Of a stretch of 10,312 bases of DNA, positions 1 to 5,203 are shown piece after piece; the stretch's first letter is position 1; every line of letters begins with the position of its first letter. The notes under the pieces are model-generated. The model had not been told where the DNA came from, searched no databases, and worked only from the letters and a program-made list of their open reading frames with translations. A program made the translations under genes and the position numbers. Source of the DNA: an uncultured Clostridia bacterium (GTDB lineage Bacteria; Bacillota; Clostridia; TANB77; CAG-508); NCBI GenBank assembly GCA_947626705.1, contig CANQTJ010000055.1:1-10312 (forward strand), written 5' to 3'.

Positions 1-117
1 TTCTATGATAGCATTATTTAAAAGTAATCTATAAAAACAATTCCCTTTTATTTCCCATTTTTCTAAAAATACATTTTCTTTTAAAGTATAATATAAATTA
101 TTGAAAAAAAAATAAAT
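1..117 (-). other. possible coding remnant at window edge
   Basis: On the minus strand this stretch is open after a stop at 118-120 and runs off the left edge of the window. The last 25 or so codons read like protein (containing a WEIKGNCFYRLLL segment) with codon use like the rest of the window. No ATG, GTG or TTG start is present and no ribosome binding site is seen. If real, it is the interior of a broken gene, or a gene whose start has been lost at a junction. I do not recognise a family. This is a weak call. Confidence 0.15.
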
Positions 118-124
118 TTATTCA

Positions 125-136
125 AAACAAATGTTT
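125..136. promoter_or_regulatory. palindromic operator-like site AAACAAATGTTT (copy 1)
   Basis: AAAC-AAAT-GTTT has perfectly matched 4-bp half sites and overlaps the -35 box of the promoter at 135-163. The same 12 bases, inside a shared 14-mer AAACAAATGTTTGA, occur again between the -35 and -10 boxes in front of rhuM. A repressor bound to either would block RNA polymerase. The half-site spacing resembles LexA-type boxes (AAC-N4-GTT), but the regulator is not known. Confidence 0.4.
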
Positions 137-163
137 GACAAAACCGAAGAAATGTTATATAAT
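135..163 (+). promoter_or_regulatory. consensus sigma-A promoter
   Basis: TTGACA (135-140) and TATAAT (158-163) are both perfect and separated by 17 bases. The predicted transcription start, about 170, falls on the first codon of the ORF at 169. The transcript is therefore either leaderless or serves something further downstream, such as the short ORF at 390. Confidence 0.75.
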
Positions 164-168
164 GTCAA

Positions 169-342
169 ATGATAAAAAATATTATTGATTTATTAAATAA
201 TAATAAAAAATTAGCTATATCAAGATTAAAGAAATGGACAGTAGAAGAATTCAAAGAAGATAAAAGGCAAAGAGAATTGAGAAGTGAGCAAATGCTTGAT
301 GCCTTAAAAAGTGTTCTTTCAAATAGACTGAAGCCTATGTAA
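169..342 (+). CDS. hypothetical 57-residue protein
   Basis: This small ORF starts ATG at 169 and ends TAA at 340-342. The product is basic and probably helical, with many Lys, Arg, Glu and Leu residues, no membrane segment and no cysteine (it starts MIKNIIDLLNNNKKLAISRL and ends SVLSNRLKPM). No ribosome binding site precedes the ATG, and the consensus promoter at 135-163 would start RNA almost exactly at this codon, so translation would have to be leaderless. An internal ATG at 291 has a purine-rich stretch in front and would give 16 residues. I do not recognise a family. It could be a true small gene or a fragment of a larger mobile-element protein. Confidence 0.35.
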   Translation: MIKNIIDLLNNNKKLAISRLKKWTVEEFKEDKRQRELRSEQMLDALKSVLSNRLKPM

Positions 343-389
343 GTAAATCTTTTTAAGCTTATAGAAAATCATAAAGGAGGTAGTATAAA

Positions 390-434
390 TTGAAGGCAGG
401 AAAGCGAGTGTGTACACCTCACCGATACACATAG
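390..434 (+). CDS. 14-residue peptide ORF with strong ribosome binding site
   Basis: A full AAGGAGG (374-380) sits nine bases before a TTG codon at 390. The frame encodes MKAGKRVCTPHRYT and stops at TAG 432-434. Reading through the TAG, the frame stays open to about 476. The stop codon lies in the left arm of the hairpin at 432-450, an arrangement seen in translated leader peptides that control downstream hairpins. No gene follows on this strand for it to regulate, so a decayed remnant of a transferred gene is equally possible. Only the ribosome binding site and reading frame are directly seen. Confidence 0.3.
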   Translation: MKAGKRVCTPHRYT

Positions 435-450
435 AAGGACAAGCCTTCTA
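432..450 (+). other. hairpin overlapping the peptide stop codon
   Basis: TAGAAGG (432-438) and CCTTCTA (444-450) form a perfect 7-bp stem around the loop ACAAG. No T-run follows, so this is not a standard intrinsic terminator. Confidence 0.45.
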
Positions 451-493
451 GTATTAAACAGGTAACAAAAAAGTTATGAAAAAATGATGTAGA

Positions 494-628
494 AATTCAC
501 CAGATGAACCACTAAAAAATGCCTATTAGAGTATTCAAGTACACTAGATGAATTCAAAAATTCACCAAGTGTACTAATTTAATTTATGAAATGAATTAAA
601 TTAAAAGCATAAGTCCACTTAGTGAACT
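494..628. repeat. cluster of four 17-bp quasi-palindromes, left flank
   Basis: Copies lie at 494-510 (AATTCACCAGATGAACC), 538-554 (inverted, AATTCATCTAGTGTACT when reversed), 559-575 (AATTCACCAAGTGTACT) and 612-628 (inverted, AGTTCACTAAGTGGACT when reversed). Each matches the 559-575 copy at 13 to 15 of 17 positions. Copies 538-554 and 559-575 are inverted relative to each other with a 4-base loop and can form a 15 of 17 bp hairpin. Two more copies lie beyond rhuM at 2679-2714. Confidence 0.65.
575..603. repeat. AT-only inverted repeat
   Basis: TAATTTAATT (575-584) and AATTAAATTA (594-603) are perfect complements around a 9-base loop. The stem lies between two of the 17-bp palindromes, downstream of the minus-strand hydrolase. 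It could help stop or stabilise that transcript, but it has no G or C pairs. Confidence 0.4.
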
Positions 629-643
629 AGAATATTATATAAA

Positions 644-1453
644 TTAATAATTTAAAAATTTTATTAAAGACCTATTAAATTCATCTTTAACATCATAAAA
701 TGCACCATGCCCAGCATTTTCAAATGGAAATAAAATTGAAGAATGAATATTATTATGCATAATTTCTGCCATAGGAAAAGGACATATTTTATCTTCCTTT
801 CCATGAAAAATAGCTGTTGGAACATGAATATATTTTAACGAATCAAATATATTCTCATCCCTAAGAGCAATTAAAGAATTCATTTCTCCTATTCCAGAAG
901 CACTATTGCTTAAATTTTGAAACCAATTTTTAAACGCATTAGAAGGTCTTTTGTAAAAAAACATATTTCCGAAATTTTCATTTAAAGCTGGTCTATCATT
1001 ATATCCTAGTTTTATTAAATCATTGGTAGATTCTATTGTTTGACCATATGGATTATTTGTTGTTTTTGAATATGAAGGAACAGCAGAATCAAGCAAGCAT
1101 AATTTTCTAACGCCATACCCATTATACATTTGCATGTATTTTGTAGCAATTGTTCCTCCCATTGAAAAACCTAGTAAATCAAAATTTGATAAATTTAAAG
1201 CATATATTACATAATATAAATCAGTTGCAAATTGACTATAATTATATCCGTTACTTGTTTCATCAGAATTTCCAAATCCTCTTATATCAATACTTATAAT
1301 TCTATATCCATTTTTTATTAAATCTGGTAATTGGTATTCAAACATCTTATGTGATAAAGGCCAACCATGAATTAAAACAATTGTCTTATATGCATTTGGA
1401 TTTAATTCGTAAACTGCAATATTTGCATTATCATTTGATGAAATAAAAAACAT
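644..1453 (-). CDS. alpha/beta-fold hydrolase (non-haem haloperoxidase / esterase-like)
   Basis: This 269-residue cytoplasmic enzyme has the usual length of the single-domain alpha/beta hydrolases related to non-haem chloroperoxidases and aryl esterases. The oxyanion-hole motif HGWPLS is at 29-34, and GFSMGG at 95-100 carries the nucleophile Ser97. HGKEDKICP gives the acid Asp221, and GHGAF gives His249, so the catalytic triad is intact. A cap region lies between about 125 and 210. The ATG is preceded by AAGGAGA at good spacing. The substrate cannot be told from sequence; hydrolysis of a small ester or lactone is the likeliest reaction. The gene stands alone on the minus strand, divergent from rhuM, with repeat-rich DNA after its stop. 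Confidence 0.9.
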   Translation of the reverse strand: MFFISSNDNANIAVYELNPNAYKTIVLIHGWPLSHKMFEYQLPDLIKNGYRIISIDIRGFGNSDETSNGYNYSQFATDLYYVIYALNLSNFDLLGFSMGGTIATKYMQMYNGYGVRKLCLLDSAVPSYSKTTNNPYGQTIESTNDLIKLGYNDRPALNENFGNMFFYKRPSNAFKNWFQNLSNSASGIGEMNSLIALRDENIFDSLKYIHVPTAIFHGKEDKICPFPMAEIMHNNIHSSILFPFENAGHGAFYDVKDEFNRSLIKFLNY

Positions 1454-1581
1454 TAAAATCTCCTTCTTTCATAAATAGTAATATATAATATGGAAATATA
1501 AAAAAATAGTGATAAAAGATATCCCTTATATTTGTAAATGGAGGAATTTATGAAAAATAATAAGGAAAGTTAAAAATATAA

Positions 1582-1610
1582 TTGACAAATAAACAAATGT
1601 TTGATATTAT
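1582..1610 (+). promoter_or_regulatory. sigma-A promoter of rhuM
   Basis: TTGACA (1582-1587) and TATTAT (1605-1610) are spaced by 17 bases. Transcription would start near 1617, about 24 bases before the rhuM ATG. The palindrome AAACAAATGTTT occupies the spacer. Confidence 0.65.
1591..1602. promoter_or_regulatory. palindromic operator-like site AAACAAATGTTT (copy 2)
   Basis: This is the second copy of the 12-bp palindrome, placed between the -35 and -10 boxes of the rhuM promoter, a classic repressor position. Identity with the site at 125-136 extends to 14 bases (AAACAAATGTTTGA). Confidence 0.4.
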
Positions 1611-1640
1611 ATAACAAATAAGAAATGAGGTTGATGTTAT

Positions 1641-2669
1641 ATGAATAACAAACTAATTGGAAATGAAAATAATATTGTATTTTATACAGATGAAGATGAT
1701 AATGTTAAAGTTGAAGTTATGTTACAAGATGAAAATGTATGGCTTAATATAGAATCTTTAACTAAATTATTTAAAATAGACAGAACTGGAATTACAAGAC
1801 ATATAAATAATATTTATAAAGATGAAGAATTAGAAGAAAAATCAACTTGTGCAAAAATTGCACAAGTTCAAAAAGAAGGAAATAGAAAGGTTTTAAGAAA
1901 TATTTCATATTATAATTTGGATATGATAATTTCAATAGGATTTAGAGTAAACTCAAAACCTGCTATTAAGTTTAGAACTTGGGCAAATAAAATACTAAAA
2001 GAATATCTTATAAAAGGATTCGCTTTAAATGATGAGAGATTTATTAAAGGTAACAAATATGATGCTAAATATTTTGATGAGTTACTAGAAAGAATAAAAA
2101 CAATTCGTACAAGTGAAAGAATGGCTTATCAAAAAATAACGGACTTATTTATAGCAACTGCAGTTGATTATAATCCAAAATCAGAAGAAGCATATACATT
2201 TTTTAAAATAGTCCAAAACAAATTGCATTATGCAATTTCTGGACATACTGCTGCAGAACTTATTTATAATAGAGTAGATTCTAATAAAGAACATATAGGA
2301 CTTACCAGTTGGCAAAATAGTCCAGATGGTTTAATATATAAATATGATGTAACAATAGCCAAGAATTACTTAAATGAAGAAGAATTAAATAAATTAAATG
2401 ATTTAACTAACTTCTTTATTGTTTTTGCAGAAGATGAAGCAAAAGAAAGACATATAATGACAATGCAAGATTGGATTGAGGCAACAGATAATTTATTAAA
2501 ATTTAGAAGAAAGAAAATATTAGATAATGCAGGTTCCATTTCCCACGATCAAGCTATTGAAAAAGCCAATAAAGAATATGAAAAATTCAAAGTAAAACAA
2601 GATATGCAATATATTTCTAGTATGGACAAAATGTATCAAAGATATTTGAAAGAAAATAATAATAAATAA
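1641..2669 (+). CDS. rhuM: RhuM family protein
   Basis: The 342-residue product matches the Virulence_RhuM family (PF13310) throughout. The N-terminal part has an antirepressor-like DNA-binding look (ESLTKLFKIDRTGITRHINNIYKDEEL, about 38-63). Further family motifs are YYNLDMIISIGFRVNS (90-105), a helical TSERMAYQKITDLF segment (157-170) and FFKIVQNKLHYAISGHTAAELI (187-208). The family was named from a Salmonella pathogenicity island, but most members lie in prophages, islands and defence regions, and the biochemical role is unknown. The start has a GAGG about ten bases upstream. The gene lies alone between palindromic repeats, under a promoter with a candidate operator, which fits cargo of a small mobile or island segment. 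Confidence 0.88.
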   Translation: MNNKLIGNENNIVFYTDEDDNVKVEVMLQDENVWLNIESLTKLFKIDRTGITRHINNIYKDEELEEKSTCAKIAQVQKEGNRKVLRNISYYNLDMIISIGFRVNSKPAIKFRTWANKILKEYLIKGFALNDERFIKGNKYDAKYFDELLERIKTIRTSERMAYQKITDLFIATAVDYNPKSEEAYTFFKIVQNKLHYAISGHTAAELIYNRVDSNKEHIGLTSWQNSPDGLIYKYDVTIAKNYLNEEELNKLNDLTNFFIVFAEDEAKERHIMTMQDWIEATDNLLKFRRKKILDNAGSISHDQAIEKANKEYEKFKVKQDMQYISSMDKMYQRYLKENNNK

Positions 2670-2678
2670 CAATTAAAA

Positions 2679-2714
2679 AATTCATTAAGTGTATATTAAT
2701 TCACTAAATGAACT
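2679..2714. repeat. pair of 17-bp quasi-palindromes, right flank
   Basis: AATTCATTAAGTGTATA (2679-2695) and AATTCACTAAATGAACT (2698-2714) belong to the same repeat family as the four copies at 494-628, matching the 559-575 copy at 13 and 14 of 17 positions. They start ten bases after the rhuM stop and could also fold as a 3' structure on its transcript. Confidence 0.6.
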
Positions 2715-2733
2715 TTATATATTTTACAGCCAA

Positions 2734-2794
2734 TAGCTCTAAATTTTTTAAACCGACAAGTCGGCATATAATGGTTTGTAGGAGCTAAAGCTCC
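2734..2794. other. nested inverted repeats at the cotJC junction
   Basis: A GC-rich hairpin CCGAC-AA-GTCGG (2753-2764) is nested inside AAACC/GGTTT (2750-2754 with 2773-2777). That in turn lies inside TAGCTC/GAGCTA (2734-2739 with 2782-2787). An alternative stem GGAGCT-AA-AGCTCC (2781-2794) overlaps the outer pair. The block sits immediately before the point where cotJC homology begins. Foldable ends next to a truncated gene are typical of IS200/IS605-like elements, but no transposase is present, so the identity stays open. Confidence 0.45.
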
Positions 2795-2800
2795 AACTTA

Positions 2801-3261
2801 GGGCATTTAATTGACAACATCATGGAACTGAAGAATTAGCACACTTAGAAATGGTTGGAACAATAGTACACCAATTAACAAAAGATGCTACTATTGAAGA
2901 AATAGAAGCAGCAGGATTAGCACCTTATTATACAGACCATGGTCTAGATGTATATCCATCATCAGCAGCTGGCGTACCATTTACAGCAGCATATATTGCA
3001 TGTAAAGGTGATCCAATAGCAAACTTACAAGAAGATTTAGCAGCAGAACAAAAAGCAAGAGCAACTTACGAAAAATTAATAAATTTATGCAGAGATAATC
3101 CAGATGTAATAGACCCATTACGTTTCTTAAGACAAAGAGAAGTAGTACACTTCCAAAGATTTGGAGAAGCATTAAGAGGAGTACAAGACAAGTTAGCACA
3201 AAAGAAATTTTATATGAATGATATGAAACCATATAATAATGATTGCGGATGTAATAATTAA
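2801..3261 (+). pseudogene. cotJC: truncated and frameshifted spore-coat manganese catalase CotJC
   Basis: CotJC is a manganese-catalase-fold protein of the spore coat, usually about 190 residues. From 2824 the frame reads GTEELAHLEMVGTIVHQLT and then continues through a typical CotJC C-terminus, including LAAEQKARATYE, REVVHFQRF and the Cys-rich tail NNDCGCNN. These keep several metal-ligand helices. Before 2824 a different frame, from 2801, gives GHLIDNI, matching the usual GLLTDI that precedes GTEELAHLE. The two pieces join if two bases near 2822 are extra. Everything further upstream, including the first ligand helix, is missing, and no ribosome binding site precedes the first in-frame ATG at 2851. 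I take it as a dead remnant. A translated 136-residue stub is possible but unlikely to bind metal properly. Confidence 0.82.
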
Positions 3262-3288
3262 AAAAAGAATTATTTAAATAAATGCAAG

Positions 3289-3324
3289 TAAATCCCTAAG
3301 TAAATTAGCTACTATAGGGATTTA
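3289..3324. terminator. probable terminator after cotJC remnant
   Basis: TAAATCCCTA (3289-3298) and TAGGGATTTA (3315-3324) make a perfect 10-bp stem around a 16-base loop, 27 bases after the cotJC stop. The following T-run is short, so termination may be partial. Confidence 0.5.
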
Positions 3325-3333
3325 TTAATGTTG

Positions 3334-3385
3334 TAGGAAAGTTCTCCAAATTTCAAAGGTATTTTAAAATGCAAATATTTTCCTA
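3334..3385. repeat. degenerate copy of the TAGGAAAGTT palindromic repeat
   Basis: Bases 3334-3354 match the inverted repeat near the window end (10271-10291) at about 17 of 21 positions, beginning with the same TAGGAAAGTT. A distant TTTCCTA at 3379-3385 can pair with TAGGAAA at 3334-3340. It looks like an eroded member of a dispersed repeat. Confidence 0.35.
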
Positions 3386-3415
3386 AAATTACCCTGAAAT
3401 ATAATCAAAATTAAA

Positions 3416-3444
3416 TTGACAAAAAACTACATAAATATTAAAAT
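3416..3444 (+). promoter_or_regulatory. sigma-A promoter of the cell-wall hydrolase
   Basis: TTGACA (3416-3421) is followed after 17 bases by TAAAAT (3439-3444). Transcription would begin near 3451, leaving only about ten bases before the ATG, so the AGGTGA ribosome binding site would be at the very 5' end of the message. Confidence 0.55.
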
Positions 3445-3460
3445 ATAATTAGGTGATATA

Positions 3461-4687
3461 ATGAAAACAAAAGAGAAAAAAATAAAAATAACACTAAAAA
3501 GCATCATATATCTTTCTTTTATATTTTTTTTGGCATTATATTCAATAATGTTTTATAATATGTATTTTCCGTCAAATAAATCATATACCAAAGAAACTAT
3601 TGCAAAACCAGAAATAAAAATAAGCAATGCAAATGAAATAGATTTAGAAAATATAATAAAACAAAATACAGATAATAGCCAAACAGAACAAATTACAAGG
3701 AAAGAAGAAGTATTGGAATATTTAACACAATATAGAACCAACAAAGATATTCCAAAAGGAATATCTTATGTAATACAAGATGGAAGAGAAGGGAAACAAG
3801 AAATATTAATAAAAACAATATATGATAATAATGGAAATGTTATATCAGAAGAACAAATAGGAACAACAATAACAAAAGCATCAGCTAATAAAATAGTTGA
3901 AATAGGTGGAGCTGATTATAAAAGCGATTATAAAGTTAAAGTTGGTGATAAAATTTATATAACATCAGATGTATTAGCTATTTGGGAAGAACCATCAGAA
4001 GAAAGTAGAAAGATTACTACTTTAAATCAAAATGATGAAGTTAAAGTTATAGAAATAAAACAAAATTGGTACAAAATACAATATAAAAATATTAATGGTT
4101 GGATAAAATCAGAGGCAACTATATATTTAAATCCGAATGTTGGAAATGAACAATCACAATACTTAGGAACAAAAACAAAACAAGAGTTATTATCTCAATT
4201 AAAATTTGATATGAAGTTAAATAAGCCAAGTGGATTTTCATTAGAACAATTTAAGAAAGTATTATCAGATGCAAAAGATATAAATAAAATATTTGAAAAA
4301 AATGCAGAATACTTTTATTACATAGAAAAACAATATAATATAAATGGAATATTTGTTGCATCAGTTGGAATTCATGAAAGCGCATGGGGAACGTCAAAAA
4401 TAGCTATTGATAAAAACAATTTATTTGGGTATGGAGCTTATGATTCAAATCCTTATAATGGTGCATATAATTTTACAAATTATTCACAAAGTATAGATTT
4501 AATAGCAAGAGTATTTATGAAATATTATTTAAATCCAAGTGGTACAAATATATATGCAAATGAAAAGGCAGTTGGAACATATTATAATGGGGAAAATTTA
4601 TCTGGAATAAATAATAAATATGCTACAGATAAAAATTGGGCAAGTGCTGTTTTCTCTTATATGAAATATTTATATAATAAATTATAA
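3461..4687 (+). CDS. membrane-anchored G5-SH3-glucosaminidase cell-wall hydrolase
   Basis: The 408-residue protein probably cleaves the glycan strands of peptidoglycan outside the membrane. A basic N-terminus and a hydrophobic segment (about 13-36) form an uncleaved anchor or signal. A G5-like domain follows (about 81-150; IPKGISYVIQDGREGKQEI is characteristic). A bacterial SH3 domain comes next (about 158-222, ending NINGWIKSEATIYL). The C-terminal glucosaminidase domain (about 275-405, PF01832 type) carries HESAWGTS with the likely catalytic Glu306, and NNLFGYGAYD. Both G5 and SH3 domains bind cell-wall material. The gene is monocistronic with its own promoter and an AGGTGA ribosome binding site. 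Whether it acts in vegetative growth or sporulation is not shown by the sequence. Confidence 0.88.
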   Translation: MKTKEKKIKITLKSIIYLSFIFFLALYSIMFYNMYFPSNKSYTKETIAKPEIKISNANEIDLENIIKQNTDNSQTEQITRKEEVLEYLTQYRTNKDIPKGISYVIQDGREGKQEILIKTIYDNNGNVISEEQIGTTITKASANKIVEIGGADYKSDYKVKVGDKIYITSDVLAIWEEPSEESRKITTLNQNDEVKVIEIKQNWYKIQYKNINGWIKSEATIYLNPNVGNEQSQYLGTKTKQELLSQLKFDMKLNKPSGFSLEQFKKVLSDAKDINKIFEKNAEYFYYIEKQYNINGIFVASVGIHESAWGTSKIAIDKNNLFGYGAYDSNPYNGAYNFTNYSQSIDLIARVFMKYYLNPSGTNIYANEKAVGTYYNGENLSGINNKYATDKNWASAVFSYMKYLYNKL

Positions 4688-4704
4688 AAGTTTTGTAAAA
4701 TTCC

Positions 4705-4733
4705 TTGATATTTTTATAAAGTTATTGTATGAT
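4705..4733 (+). promoter_or_regulatory. sigma-A promoter of the three-gene operon
   Basis: TTGATA (4705-4710) and TATGAT (4728-4733) are 17 bases apart, each one base from consensus. The 5' leader would be about 50 bases and ends in AAAGGAG (4778-4784). No separate promoter is seen in the two short gaps further down the operon. Confidence 0.6.
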
Positions 4734-4792
4734 ATATAAGTATAAAAGACGTGAAATGAGCTATTAAGGAAAATAAGAAAGGAGCTAAAAAA

Positions 4793-5200
4793 ATGAAAAA
4801 AGCAGTAGCAATATTTGCAATATTGATAATACTAATAGGAATATCAAACTTTTTTAATCAATCATTAGCAGTAGAACGAGCGATAGATGAGAAAACAGAA
4901 AGCCAATTAATAGAAATAAAAGAAACACAAACAAAATCGCTAGAGGATTATAAAGAAAAATATGGTTCAGATGCGTATGGACTAGTTGCATATATTTTGA
5001 ACATTGTTAGAATATATAGTATACCATTTTGTTTTTTAGGAATAGCTATAGGTGCAATACATCAGTATGTAATAGGTATAAGAAAATTAGATACATTAGA
5101 AAAAGGAATGGGGTTAGTTGTAACTTTTATTACATTATTAATAATATGCCAAATTTTACCATTAGCATTTGCAATGTTTATAAAATTTGGAAGGGGGTAA
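4793..5200 (+). CDS. small signal-peptide protein with two further membrane helices (VirB2-pilin-like topology)
   Basis: The product has 135 residues. Residues 4-26 form a signal-peptide-like helix with a possible cleavage site at SLA-V (26/27). A charged, probably helical, outward-facing stretch runs from 27 to 60. Two hydrophobic segments (about 63-95 and 106-130) are joined by a short polar loop, RKLDTLEKG. A cleaved leader followed by two helices and a short charged loop is the topology of VirB2/TrbC pilins of type IV secretion. Sequence identity with that family cannot be shown here, and a small unrelated membrane partner is equally possible. It opens the operon, and its stop is only three bases from the next start, whose ribosome binding site (AGGGGG) lies inside this gene's end. 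Confidence 0.6.
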   Translation: MKKAVAIFAILIILIGISNFFNQSLAVERAIDEKTESQLIEIKETQTKSLEDYKEKYGSDAYGLVAYILNIVRIYSIPFCFLGIAIGAIHQYVIGIRKLDTLEKGMGLVVTFITLLIICQILPLAFAMFIKFGRG

Positions 5201-5203
5201 CAA

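Larger units (their letters stand above)
343..643. other. non-coding stretch with hairpins and palindromic repeats
   Basis: No ordinary gene fits here. The left half (374-450) is richer in G and C than its surroundings. It holds a strong ribosome binding site, a 14-codon ORF and a hairpin. The right half (494-628) holds four copies of a 17-bp quasi-palindrome and one AT-only inverted repeat. The stretch could supply the 3' end and terminators of the minus-strand hydrolase at 644, or it could be one end of an inserted segment. Confidence 0.6.

Noticed and set aside
494..628. CRISPR array
   Set aside because: The repeats are palindromic, vary in sequence and orientation, have irregular spacing and are not accompanied by cas genes.
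1550..1573. Seven-codon ORF (MKNNKES) after a GGAGG
   Set aside because: The ribosome binding site is good, but the frame is tiny, lies before the rhuM promoter and has no hairpin or gene it could control. It may be the stub of a lost gene.
2981..3232. Minus-strand hydrophobic open frame opposite cotJC
   Set aside because: The Leu-rich sequence arises from the complement of the cotJC codons; the plus strand has clear homology.
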